Shown: piece by piece, positions 18,213-25,954 of the stretch
Numbering within the stretch: position 1 is the stretch's first letter
Layout of the letters: each line of letters opens with the position of its first letter
Assembly: GCF_004801885.1 (NCBI RefSeq)
Contig: NZ_SSSM01000005.1
Span: forward strand, 62,001-126,000
DNA: 64,000 bases
Origin: Naasia lichenicola
Lineage (GTDB): Bacteria > Actinomycetota > Actinomycetes > Actinomycetales > Microbacteriaceae
Direction of reading: 5' to 3'
Made by a program: the position numbers and the translations under genes
Notes under the pieces: model-generated
Seen by the model: the letters and a program-made list of their open reading frames with translations, nothing else
What the model was told of the DNA's origin: nothing
The model's database searches: none

Positions 18213-18269
18213 ATGAACACCTGGTTATGGGGACCGCTTGAAGACTCGACCAGATCGGCCAGTAAGTGA
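18213..18269 (+). CDS. possible 18-codon leader ORF overlapping metF
   Basis: A short frame encodes an 18-residue peptide starting MNTWLWGPLEDS. It has AGAAAGG before its ATG. Its stop codon (18267-18269) overlaps the GTG start of metF in the arrangement GTGA. The better ribosome site belongs to this frame, so it could deliver ribosomes to metF by coupling or act as a regulatory leader. It may equally be the remnant of a truncated gene. There is no further support. Confidence 0.3.
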   Translation: MNTWLWGPLEDSTRSASK

Positions 18270-19117
18270 TTCCCGAGCGACGCACCCTTAACGCGGTGCT
18301 GTCCAACATGGGCTACGAGGTGCTGCCGTTCAAGGCCACCGAGGACAACGTCGTGAAGTTCGTCCCCAAGTCAGTGCGTCTGACGGTCACCGCCTCTCCC
18401 CCCAAGGGCATCGAGGCGACCATCGCCTTGGCCGAGAAGTTGGCTGGACACGGCTACTCGGTCGCCCCGCACCTCTCGGCGAAGATGATCCGCGACAAGG
18501 TGCAGCTCGGAGAGTTCGTCCAGCGGTTGAAGGCCGTCGGCATCGACAGCGTCTTCGTCGTGGGCGGCGACGCTGAGGAGCCGGCCGGCGAGTACACGGA
18601 TGCGCTCTCGCTGCTCAAGTCCCTCGACTCCATCGGGCACGAGTTCACCTCGATCGGGATCGGCGGCTATCCGGAAGGGCACCACTTCATCCCGCAGGAC
18701 GGACTGGACGCCGCCCTCAACGAGAAGGCCCAGCTCGCGACCTACATCGCGACCCAGATCTGCTACGACGCTCCCGCGATCATCTCCTGGGCCCGTCGCA
18801 TCAAGTCCGAGGGCGTCGACCTGCCCATCCGCGTCGGCATGCCGGGCGCCGTCAGCCGCGAGAAGCTCCTGCGCATCTCCCTCGCCTCGGGCGTCGGCGA
18901 CTCGCTCAAGTTCCTGCAGAAGCAGAAGGGCATGTTCTGGCGCTTCTTCGTGCCGGGCGGCTACAGCCCGAACAAGCTGATCCGCGGCCTCAAGCCGGCC
19001 ATCGGCGCTGCGGACAACAACCTGCAGGACTTCCACATCTTCACCTTCAACGAACTGGAAGGCACCGAAGCCTGGCGCAAGCAGATGCTCCAGCGCTACC
19101 CATCACAGGCTTCCTGA
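18266..19117 (+). CDS. metF: methylenetetrahydrofolate reductase-like protein
   Basis: A 283-aa protein of the MetF/MTHFR family, (beta-alpha)8 barrel, FAD dependent. Visible family features are the strand/turn VRLTVTASPPKGIEAT, the SVAPHLSAKMIRD segment (LAGHG preceding it), FVVGGDAEEPAG and the conserved GGYPEGH. In this setting it would run in the oxidising direction, converting the 5-methyl-THF made by the LigM-like enzyme to 5,10-methylene-THF. In Sphingobium, metF accompanies ligM for that purpose. The GTG at 18266 overlaps the stop of a small upstream frame and has no clear ribosome site of its own. Third positions are more G/C-rich here than in the demethylase gene. Confidence 0.8.
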   Translation: MIPERRTLNAVLSNMGYEVLPFKATEDNVVKFVPKSVRLTVTASPPKGIEATIALAEKLAGHGYSVAPHLSAKMIRDKVQLGEFVQRLKAVGIDSVFVVGGDAEEPAGEYTDALSLLKSLDSIGHEFTSIGIGGYPEGHHFIPQDGLDAALNEKAQLATYIATQICYDAPAIISWARRIKSEGVDLPIRVGMPGAVSREKLLRISLASGVGDSLKFLQKQKGMFWRFFVPGGYSPNKLIRGLKPAIGAADNNLQDFHIFTFNELEGTEAWRKQMLQRYPSQAS

Positions 19118-19146
19118 CCACGCGTCAGGGGATCAAGGAGCACATC

Positions 19147-20076
19147 GTGTCACTCGCCGCACCGGCCAGCACTCCGGCCGCATCTCCGGCCAGCAATCCG
19201 AAGGCAGCCACCTCGCAGCCATCGGACAACACCGGCCGCCTCATCATCACCGGAGCGGACCGCCCGGGGATCGTCGCCACGGTCTCCTCCACGATGCAGG
19301 AGTTCGGCGCCAACATCGTCTCCCTCGACCAGTTCTCCACCGACGCGGAGGGCGGCAACTTCTTCCAGCGCACCGTCTTCGACCTGCCCGACTTCCGCGC
19401 TCGGCGCCCCGAGCTGGAGAAGGCGCTCGACGAGCGCCTGGGCGATGCCCTCGGCCTCACCTGGACCCTCACCTCCGCCAAGCAGCGCAAGCGGGTGGCG
19501 ATCTTCGCCTCGAAGTCGGATCACTGCCTGCTCGAGCTGCTCTGGCGCCACCGCCGCGGCGAGCTCGACATGGACGTGGCGATGGTCGTCTCCAACCACT
19601 CCGACCTCGCCGAAGACGTCCGTCAATTCGGCATCCCCTTCTTCCACGTCCCCGTGAGCGGCGACAAGAAGCAGGCAGAGGCAGAGCACCTGCGCCTGCT
19701 GCAGGGCAACGTCGACCTCGTCGTGCTCGCCCGCTACATGCAGATCATCTCCGACGACTTCCTGCAGAACGTCGGCGCACCCGTCATCAACATCCACCAC
19801 TCCTTCCTTCCGGCCTTCATCGGCGCCGGCCCCTATCTGAAGGCGAAGGAGCGCGGGGTGAAGCTCATCGGCGCCACCGCGCACTACGTCACCAAGGACC
19901 TCGACGAGGGGCCGATCATCGAGCAGGACGTGGCCCGCGTCACGCACGCCCAGTCCGCGGCTGACATGGCCCGCTACGGCGCCGATGTCGAGCGTCAGGT
20001 GCTGGCGCGTGCGGTGCAGTGGCACTGCGAGGACCGCGTCATCCGCGACGGCAACACCACCGTCGTCTTCCGATGA
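19147..20076 (+). CDS. purU: formyltetrahydrofolate deformylase
   Basis: A 309-aa protein with an N-terminal ACT domain (about residues 30-105, ITGADRPGIVATVSSTM) and a C-terminal formyltransferase fold. The catalytic triad typical of PurU/PurN is visible: Asn215 and His217 in NIHHSFLPAFIG, and Asp253 in TKDLDEGPII. The enzyme hydrolyses 10-formyl-THF to formate and THF, which in this cluster would regenerate free THF for further O-demethylation. The first ~28 residues are a low-complexity Ala/Pro/Ser extension. The GTG at 19147 has AAGGAG about nine bases upstream. It lies between metF and folD, 29 nt and 10 nt away. Confidence 0.9.
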   Translation: MSLAAPASTPAASPASNPKAATSQPSDNTGRLIITGADRPGIVATVSSTMQEFGANIVSLDQFSTDAEGGNFFQRTVFDLPDFRARRPELEKALDERLGDALGLTWTLTSAKQRKRVAIFASKSDHCLLELLWRHRRGELDMDVAMVVSNHSDLAEDVRQFGIPFFHVPVSGDKKQAEAEHLRLLQGNVDLVVLARYMQIISDDFLQNVGAPVINIHHSFLPAFIGAGPYLKAKERGVKLIGATAHYVTKDLDEGPIIEQDVARVTHAQSAADMARYGADVERQVLARAVQWHCEDRVIRDGNTTVVFR

Positions 20077-20086
20077 GGAACTTCCG

Positions 20087-20965
20087 ATGACCGCGCAGCT
20101 GATCGACGGCACCCGGATCGCCCGCGAGGTCCGCGCCCGGGTCGCCGCCGAGGTGGCCGAGTTCCGCGAACGCACCGGCGTCATCCCCGGGCTCGCCACC
20201 ATCCTGGTCGGGGAGGATCCCGCGAGCGAGGTGTACGTGCGCAACAAGCGGCGCCTCGCCGTCGAGACGGGGATGGCCGATCTGCATCGCCACCTCGACG
20301 CCGACGTGACCCAGCCGGCGGTCGCGGCGATCATCGAGGAGCTCGCTCACGACGATGCCGTCTCCGGCATCCTGCTCCAGCTGCCGCTCCCCCAGCACTT
20401 GGAGAGCGGTCCGCTGATCGACCTGATCCCCGCGCTCAAGGACGTCGACGGCCTCACCACGCTCAGCGCCGGCCTGCTCGCCCGCGGCCGCCCCGGCCTG
20501 CGCCCCTGCACCCCCAGCGGCGTGATCACCCTCATCGACTCCACCGGCATCTCACTGGAGGGGCTGAATGCCGTGGTCGTCGGCCGCTCCGAGCTGGTCG
20601 GCGGACCGATGAGCCGCCTGCTCCTTGAGCGCAACGCCACCGTGACCACCGCGCACTCCCGCACCCGCGACCTCGTGGCCGTCGCCTCCGAGGCCGATGT
20701 GCTCATCGCGGCCGCCGGGGTGCCCCACCTCATCGGCCCCGAACACGTGAAACCGGGCGCCATCGTCATCGACGTCGGCATCCATCGCACCGAGTCCGGC
20801 CTCATCGGAGACGTCCGCTTCGACGAGGTCAGCCCCATCGCCGGCTGGCTCACCCCGGTTCCAGGCGGAGTCGGCCCGATGACCATCGCCACCCTCCTCG
20901 CCAACACCGTCACCGCCGCGCGCATGCGGGCGGATCAGCGAATGCTGACCCGGCTCGGACCATAA
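20087..20965 (+). CDS. folD: methylenetetrahydrofolate dehydrogenase/cyclohydrolase
   Basis: A 292-aa bifunctional FolD. The active-site residues stand at the same numbers as in the E. coli enzyme: Tyr50 and Lys54 in YVRNK, Gln98 in LLQLPLP and Asp121 in KDVDG. The NADP-binding part begins at VVVGRSELVGGP, and PVPGGVGPMT is the conserved C-terminal signature. It oxidises 5,10-methylene-THF to 10-formyl-THF, the step between MetF and PurU. The ATG at 20087 has GAGGAA upstream; frames opening earlier overlap purU. It is probably a pathway-dedicated second copy besides a housekeeping folD, judged from cluster content. Confidence 0.92.
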   Translation: MTAQLIDGTRIAREVRARVAAEVAEFRERTGVIPGLATILVGEDPASEVYVRNKRRLAVETGMADLHRHLDADVTQPAVAAIIEELAHDDAVSGILLQLPLPQHLESGPLIDLIPALKDVDGLTTLSAGLLARGRPGLRPCTPSGVITLIDSTGISLEGLNAVVVGRSELVGGPMSRLLLERNATVTTAHSRTRDLVAVASEADVLIAAAGVPHLIGPEHVKPGAIVIDVGIHRTESGLIGDVRFDEVSPIAGWLTPVPGGVGPMTIATLLANTVTAARMRADQRMLTRLGP

Positions 20966-21212
20966 AAGAGATCCGAATTCCCTAGCGGCCCAAGTGGCTT
21001 CCGACCGCCTTCACATCCAGAAGGAGCATTCGACCGGCCTCGGTGCTCGCTCGCTCCCATCCTTGGGTCAGGTTTGAAGGCGACTTCGGGAGGGCTTGCT
21101 TGCGCTCGGGCCCGTTGACAGAGCCTGGGGACCATCCTGCATCCCCCAAGTCACAGACAGTCATTCAGGCCCTGTTCAAGGCTGGACTATGAGGTGGGAC
21201 TGTTGGCGGTAT

Positions 21213-21920
21213 TCAGGGGGTGCGCAGTGCCTCAGATTCGATGATGGCGGCGACTGCGGTGGGGTCGGAGACCATTGCGGAGTGTCCCGCACGAAGTCTG
21301 TATACGGTGCTCGCCCGTTCGGCCATGCGTTGCTGAACAGATGGAAGGATTGCCTGATCGAGGTCGCAGATCACGTATGCCGCCGGATGCGTCTTCCACG
21401 GGGTGTTCGTGACGGGCGCGTAAACGGTGCTGCGGTGTTCAGCGGTCATCCGGTTGAGGAAAGTCTCTGTCTGGGCTGAGGGGACATCGTTGTAGAACGC
21501 GGTTCGGCTGGCGTCGGCCGGCATTCGGATGTAGTCACCGTCCTTCTCGAAAGCGTCGTCACCGGATCCGGAGCCTTCAGTGGAGCCGTTCATAGCCATG
21601 CAGGTCTCGCCGGTGTCGAGGAGGAAGGCTGCGAGGTAAAGGAGTCGGGCGGCGGGTACGCCCGGAGTGAGAGCTTGGTTGAGTACGGCGCCGCCATATG
21701 AGTGAGCGACCAGGAGAGGCGGTCGGTCAAGGTTGATGAGGTGGTCTCGCAGGTACTGGGCGTGACCGGAGAGTGTGGGGTCGCCCGCAGTGCGGCCGAC
21801 GCCGGGTAGGTCGATGGCTGTGATGTCGTAGCCACGGTCGCGCAGTTGCTCCGTGACTACATCCCAGACCCATGCGCCATGCCAGGCGCCGTGGATAAGA
21901 ACGATGGGTGGCGGGGTCAT
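21213..21920 (-). CDS. alpha/beta hydrolase (EstA/esterase-like)
   Basis: A 235-aa alpha/beta hydrolase with the pattern of small plant-type esterases: HGAWHGAWVW at 10-19 as oxyanion region, AHSYGG with nucleophile Ser74, and AGHS near the end with catalytic His at about 213. There is no signal peptide. It lies downstream of the second importer operon on the same strand but behind a strong hairpin, so it is probably expressed less or separately. A role cleaving an ester of a hydroaromatic acid (for example a quinate ester) would fit the locus. That is speculation from context. Confidence 0.7.
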   Translation of the reverse strand: MTPPPIVLIHGAWHGAWVWDVVTEQLRDRGYDITAIDLPGVGRTAGDPTLSGHAQYLRDHLINLDRPPLLVAHSYGGAVLNQALTPGVPAARLLYLAAFLLDTGETCMAMNGSTEGSGSGDDAFEKDGDYIRMPADASRTAFYNDVPSAQTETFLNRMTAEHRSTVYAPVTNTPWKTHPAAYVICDLDQAILPSVQQRMAERASTVYRLRAGHSAMVSDPTAVAAIIESEALRTP

Positions 21921-21947
21921 AGGGGGTTCGCTTCGAGTTGGTTGGAC

Positions 21948-21988
21948 CGACGAGGCGACGGGTCCACCTTGGACCCGCCGCGTCGTGT
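21948..21988 (-). terminator. hairpin after the binding-protein gene
   Basis: An imperfect inverted repeat with 19-nt arms (21948-21966 and 21970-21988, few mismatches, 3-nt loop) lies 6 nt past the stop of the binding-protein gene. It is a probable terminator for the importer operon, separating it from the hydrolase gene. Confidence 0.7.
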
Positions 21989-21994
21989 TGACGG

Positions 21995-22984
21995 CTACTG
22001 GACGTAGAACAGGGCCTGCGAGTCTGCCGAGTCGGCGTCCTTGGTGGTCACAACTGTGTTCTTGAGCAGCAGGGACGCTTCGATCTTGGAGGTGTCTCCG
22101 TCGAAGTAGGCCTTCGCGAACTGGATCGCCATGGAGCCTTCCTCTGCTGCGGGCTGTACGACGAGCGCGTCGATTTCACCCTTCTTGAGTCGGTCAACCT
22201 CGGCCGGCGACGCGTCGTAGCCGATGACCTGGACGGAGTCGTCGGATCCGACTGCGGCAGCGATTCCTTCGACGTTGGGCTCGACGATGCCGAACAGTCC
22301 AGCGAGATCGGGGTGGGCGACCTTAAGGGACTTGGCGACTGTCTGTGACTGTCCTGCGTCGAAGCCGGCGTATTCGTTGGCGACTACCTTGATGTCGGGG
22401 TAGTCGGCGGTGAGCTTGGCCAGGAAGCCCTTCTGTCGCAGCTGGTCGGTGGTTGCGGCGGCATCTAGTCCGACGACGCCTACTTCACCGCTGCCGCCGA
22501 GGGCTTCGCCGAGGAACTCGGCTGCCGCTTCGCCGCCTTGTTCGTTGTCGGAGGTTATGGCGCTGACGAGCTTGGTGCCGTCGGCGGCGTTGGTGTCGAC
22601 GGTGATGACGGGGATGCCTGCTGCGATGCAGCGGTCGATGGCGGGCTTGAGGGCTGCGGGGTCGGTTGGGGAGATGATGAGCAGGTCGGGCTTCTTGCCG
22701 CACACTGCGTCGACCACGGGGGTCTGGGCTGCGGGGGTGAACTCCGCGGCGCCTTGATATTCGAAGTTGATGCCCTGCTTCTTGGCTTCGTCTTCGGCGC
22801 CCTTGCGGAGGGTTTCGTAGAAAGCGATGCCTGTCATGCCGGGGACGTAGACGACGGTCTTGGTGCCGGAGTCGTCTCCGCCTGCGCCGGCGGTGGCTCC
22901 TCCTGAGGAGCAGCCGGCGAGGAGCCCGACTGCTGTTACGACGACGAGTGCGGCGCTGAGCTTGTGCTTGGTGCTGTGTCTCAT
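21995..22984 (-). CDS. ABC transporter substrate-binding lipoprotein (ribose-type)
   Basis: About 329 aa from the ATG at 22984, chosen for the strong AAGGGAG upstream. The lipobox LAGC gives Cys25. The mature protein has the Peripla_BP_4 pattern (LIISPTDPAALKPAIDRCIAAGI...), typical of CUT2 sugar-binding proteins. It is third in an ATPase, permease, binding-protein operon that shares an operator motif with the dehydroshikimate pathway genes. A hydroaromatic or related cyclic polyol such as quinate or shikimate is therefore a reasonable ligand. That is an inference, since relatives mostly bind sugars. Confidence 0.85.
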   Translation of the reverse strand: MRHSTKHKLSAALVVVTAVGLLAGCSSGGATAGAGGDDSGTKTVVYVPGMTGIAFYETLRKGAEDEAKKQGINFEYQGAAEFTPAAQTPVVDAVCGKKPDLLIISPTDPAALKPAIDRCIAAGIPVITVDTNAADGTKLVSAITSDNEQGGEAAAEFLGEALGGSGEVGVVGLDAAATTDQLRQKGFLAKLTADYPDIKVVANEYAGFDAGQSQTVAKSLKVAHPDLAGLFGIVEPNVEGIAAAVGSDDSVQVIGYDASPAEVDRLKKGEIDALVVQPAAEEGSMAIQFAKAYFDGDTSKIEASLLLKNTVVTTKDADSADSQALFYVQ

Positions 22985-23060
22985 GGTGTGTCTCCCTTGA
23001 CGTGATGGGTGTGAATGGTGCTGTGGGTGGGCTGTGTTGGCCGCGGAGCTGGGTGCGGGG

Positions 23061-24089
23061 TCACCGCTTGGCTGCGCGCAGTTCCTTCTGCTGATCGAGG
23101 AAGACGGCTGTGATGAGCACAACTCCGACGGTGATGACCTGCCAGAACGGCGGGACCTGGATGATGATCAGGCCGGTGAGCAGGACGGTGACGATGGCGG
23201 CTCCGAGGACGGTTCCGAAGATGGTTCCTCGTCCGCCGTAGAGGGAGGCGCCTCCGATGACGACGGTGGCGATGGCTTGAAGTTCGGCGTTCGCTCCTGC
23301 CGTTGGCGAGGCGGAGGCGAGACGGCCCATGGCGATGATCGCCGCAAGTCCGGCGAGTGCTCCGGAGATCGCGTACACGGCGACGAGGTGGCGGCGGTCG
23401 TTGATTCCGGCTCGAACGACAGCGTCGGGGTTGTCTCCGAGCATGTAGGTGCGCTCTCCGAAGCGGGTCTGGGAGAGGACATAGATGGCGACGGCGACGA
23501 CGATTGCGGTGACGATGACTGGGACCGGGATCCAGCCGAGGATGTTGTAGTTGCCGGCTGTTCCAATGGCGGTGGGGATGCCTGATAGTGACTGCCCGTT
23601 GGTGAGCAGGTAGGAGGCTCCGGAGCAGACGCCGAGCATGCCGAGGGTGGCGACGAAGGCGGGGATGCGCAGGAAGGCGATGAGGAGTCCGTTGATGATG
23701 CCGACCAGCAGTCCGGTGCCGATGGCGAGCGCAGCGCCGATGAGGGCGGAAGGGACTTCGCCGACGCTCTCATAGGGTGCGAGGACTCCGGTCATGAAGG
23801 CTCCGGCGACCATGCCGGACAGGCTGAGGTTGGCGCCTACTGAGAGGTCGATGCCGCGGGAGATGATGACGAAGGTCTGCCCGAGGCCGAGCAGAAGGAT
23901 CTGGGTCATGGTGGTGCTGGTGTTCAGCCAGTTCGCCTGGGTCAGGAAGTAGGGCGACAGGATGGTGAAGAGGATGCAGATGGCGAGTAGCACACCTGCT
24001 GTGAGGGCGTTTCGTGAGCGTCCGATTCGTGTCCCGTAGGCGCTGAGGCGGGTGGTGGCTGTCTGCGGCGCGGCGGTGGTGGCGGTCAC
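23061..24089 (-). CDS. ABC transporter permease (CUT2 type)
   Basis: About 342 aa from the GTG at 24089, which overlaps the ATPase stop (GTGA) and has AAAGGA upstream. Eight to ten transmembrane helices and the family segment GQTFVIISRGIDLSVGANL are visible. It forms the membrane channel with the single-domain ATPase upstream. A gap of 76 bp separates it from the binding-protein gene, which has its own strong ribosome site. Confidence 0.85.
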   Translation of the reverse strand: MTATTAAPQTATTRLSAYGTRIGRSRNALTAGVLLAICILFTILSPYFLTQANWLNTSTTMTQILLLGLGQTFVIISRGIDLSVGANLSLSGMVAGAFMTGVLAPYESVGEVPSALIGAALAIGTGLLVGIINGLLIAFLRIPAFVATLGMLGVCSGASYLLTNGQSLSGIPTAIGTAGNYNILGWIPVPVIVTAIVVAVAIYVLSQTRFGERTYMLGDNPDAVVRAGINDRRHLVAVYAISGALAGLAAIIAMGRLASASPTAGANAELQAIATVVIGGASLYGGRGTIFGTVLGAAIVTVLLTGLIIIQVPPFWQVITVGVVLITAVFLDQQKELRAAKR

Positions 24090-24868
24090 AGGGTGTTCCT
24101 TTCGAGGTTCTCGGAGGACCGGTCCTGCACGATGGCGCCGGTGATGTAGCCGATAAGGGTCTCGGCGTCGAGTTCGCGGGCGTCGAGTTCCGCGACGATG
24201 CGGCCGAGTCGGAGGACGAAGATTCGGTCGCAGACGGCGAGTACGTCCTTCATCTGGTGGCTGATGAAGATGACTCCGATGCCGGATTCGGCGACGCGTG
24301 TAATCAGTTGGAGCACTTCGGCCTGCTGCGCTACTCCGAGTGCGCTGGTGGGCTCGTCGAGGAGGAGCACCCGTTCGCACCAGGATGCCGCGCGGGCGAT
24401 GGCGAGCGTCTGTCGTTGTCCGCCGGAGAGGTTGCGGACCTCGACGTCGACGCTGGGCAGGTTGGTCTTGAGTCGGGCGAGTTCTGAGATGACCTTCGAG
24501 CGCATCGCTGGGCGGTCTAGTCGGCGGAAGACCGTTCCGCTCACGCCAGTTCGAAGGACCTCCTTGCCGAGGAAGAAGTTGGAGACGACGTCTCGCTGGG
24601 GGGCGAGTGCGAGGTCCTGGTAGACGGCGCTGACTCCGTGCTCCCGAGCGACGTGGGGTGTGGTGAAGGTCACTTCTTCGCCGTCGGCCACGATGTGCCC
24701 GCTGGTTGGCTGGAGGGCCCCGGAGAGGATCTTCAACAGCGTGGACTTTCCAGCGCCGTTGTCGCCGACAAGGCCGACTACTTCTCCGGCCTTGACGTCG
24801 AAGTTGACATTGGAGAGGGCGTTCACCCCTCCGAATGTTCGGGAAATCTCGCGAACCTCAAGCGACAT
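24086..24868 (-). CDS. ABC transporter ATP-binding protein (single NBD)
   Basis: About 260 aa with one complete nucleotide-binding domain: Walker A GDNGAGKST (Lys41), signature LSGGQRQTLAIARA, Walker B VLLLDEPTSALG and the switch His in ISHQM. Unlike RbsA it has a single domain, as in FrcA-type importers, so it presumably acts as a dimer. The ATG at 24868 has GGAGAG upstream. The operon promoter, with perfect -35 TTGACA, lies at 24921-24949, and an operator half-way to the start codon lies at 24884-24900. Confidence 0.88.
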   Translation of the reverse strand: MSLEVREISRTFGGVNALSNVNFDVKAGEVVGLVGDNGAGKSTLLKILSGALQPTSGHIVADGEEVTFTTPHVAREHGVSAVYQDLALAPQRDVVSNFFLGKEVLRTGVSGTVFRRLDRPAMRSKVISELARLKTNLPSVDVEVRNLSGGQRQTLAIARAASWCERVLLLDEPTSALGVAQQAEVLQLITRVAESGIGVIFISHQMKDVLAVCDRIFVLRLGRIVAELDARELDAETLIGYITGAIVQDRSSENLERNTL

Positions 24869-24883
24869 CAGCGTCTCTCCATT

Positions 24884-24900
24884 CGTGCGCCTGGCGCACA
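24884..24900. promoter_or_regulatory. IclR operator copy 1 (importer operon)
   Basis: The sequence reads cGTGCG-N5-CGCACA, one base from the perfect repeat TGTGCG-N5-CGCACA seen twice more in this locus. It lies between the predicted promoter and the ribosome site of the importer operon, where bound repressor would block transcription. Confidence 0.7.
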
Positions 24901-24920
24901 CATAATCACAGCGCGAACAA

Positions 24921-24949
24921 AACCTAGATAGCTCGATCTTGCTTGTCAA
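24921..24949 (-). promoter_or_regulatory. sigma70-like promoter of the importer operon
   Basis: Read on the minus strand: TTGACA, a 17-bp spacer, then TAGGTT. The -35 box is perfect and the spacing ideal. It points to the ATPase-permease-binding-protein operon. Confidence 0.65.
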
Positions 24950-24974
24950 GCGTGCCGACACGGTGTCGCTTCCG

Positions 24975-25003
24975 TTGACGCCGTCTCAATACCGACCTAC
25001 AGT
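24975..25003 (+). promoter_or_regulatory. sigma70-like promoter of the dehydroshikimate operon
   Basis: TTGACG, a 17-bp spacer and TACAGT on the plus strand, about 20 bp before operator copy 2. It is back-to-back with the importer promoter, leaving only about 25 bp between the two -35 boxes. Confidence 0.65.
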
Positions 25004-25024
25004 GCTGATCACCTAGCGCGCAAC

Positions 25025-25041
25025 TGTGCGCTGTACGCACA
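25025..25041. promoter_or_regulatory. IclR operator copy 2 (dehydroshikimate operon)
   Basis: A perfect inverted repeat TGTGCG-CTGTA-CGCACA located just after the predicted start of transcription and 16 bp before the dehydrogenase ATG. It has the same arms and spacer length as the site before the iclR gene at 28630. Confidence 0.75.
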
Positions 25042-25057
25042 CAAAGAAGCGACGGAC

Positions 25058-25954
25058 ATGACCCAGACAGATCAGCGCGTCGTCGCGCGCCCCCGCCGCA
25101 GCGGCCTCATCGGCTGGGGCATCGGGTATTCATTGAGCCCGCAGCTGCACCAGGCCGAGGCGGCGGCACTTGGCCTCGATCTCAGCTACGACATCTTCGA
25201 CGTGCGCGAGCTCGGCATTGACGACGAGGCGGTCGGCTCGTTGATGCTCGATCTGCGAGATGAGGGTGTTGCTGGATACAACGTCACCTACCCGTACAAA
25301 CGCATCGCATTCGAAACCGTCGCAGTGGCGGATGACCTGTCGTCCGCGCTGGAAGCAGTGAACACGGTCGTCTTCGACGAGGACGGCGCCGCGCACGGCT
25401 ACAACACGGACGCAGGCGGCTTCGGTGCGGGTCTCGACGAGGTGCTCACGGCCGAGGACTACGGACACGTCATTCAGTTCGGTGCTGGCGGGGCCGGCTC
25501 GGCCACCGCATATGCCGTACTCAGACGTGGAGCGTCTCAGCTGACGATCGTCGATCCGAACACCGACCGCGCCTCCCATCTCATCCGCCAGCTAGCACCC
25601 CTGTTCCCAACCGCGCGGATCGACTCCGCAACCAGCGACGACCTGGGCTCCGTCCTTCCCACCGTCGCAGGTGTAGTGAACGCGTCGCCTGTGGGTTCCG
25701 TGAACTCACCCGGATCAGTCCTCACGAAAGACCAGCTGAAGCCGTCGATGTGGGTGGCCGACGTGGTCTACCGGCCTCTTCGCACGAAGCTGATCGAACT
25801 GGCCGAATCGCAGGGTTCACGCGTGGTGGACGGCGGCCGGATGTTCGTCCATCAGGCTGCGATGGCTTTCGAGCTGATCAATGATCTTCCAGCCGATACC
25901 GACCGCATGCGGGCACACTTCGTCCGTCTCATCAACGATCTTGAGGGGCACTGA
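25058..25954 (+). CDS. shikimate/quinate dehydrogenase-like enzyme
   Basis: A 298-aa member of the AroE/YdiB/QuiB family. Substrate-binding SLS at 25-27, catalytic Lys81 in YNVTYPYK, Asn102 in AVNT, Asp118 in NTD, the dinucleotide motif GAGGAGSA (142-149) and the closing GRMFVHQAAMAFEL are all present. It oxidises shikimate and/or quinate to the 3-dehydro acids with NAD(P). The next gene consumes 3-dehydroshikimate, so the catabolic direction is more likely than biosynthesis. Its stop and the next start share a base (TGATG). No dehydroquinase gene is nearby, so shikimate is the simplest substrate; quinate would need a dehydroquinase encoded elsewhere. Confidence 0.85.
   Translation: MTQTDQRVVARPRRSGLIGWGIGYSLSPQLHQAEAAALGLDLSYDIFDVRELGIDDEAVGSLMLDLRDEGVAGYNVTYPYKRIAFETVAVADDLSSALEAVNTVVFDEDGAAHGYNTDAGGFGAGLDEVLTAEDYGHVIQFGAGGAGSATAYAVLRRGASQLTIVDPNTDRASHLIRQLAPLFPTARIDSATSDDLGSVLPTVAGVVNASPVGSVNSPGSVLTKDQLKPSMWVADVVYRPLRTKLIELAESQGSRVVDGGRMFVHQAAMAFELINDLPADTDRMRAHFVRLINDLEGH

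Noticed and set aside
18371-20334. Long minus-strand frames opposite metF and purU
   Set aside because: They result from high GC third positions of the real genes and have no recognisable motif.
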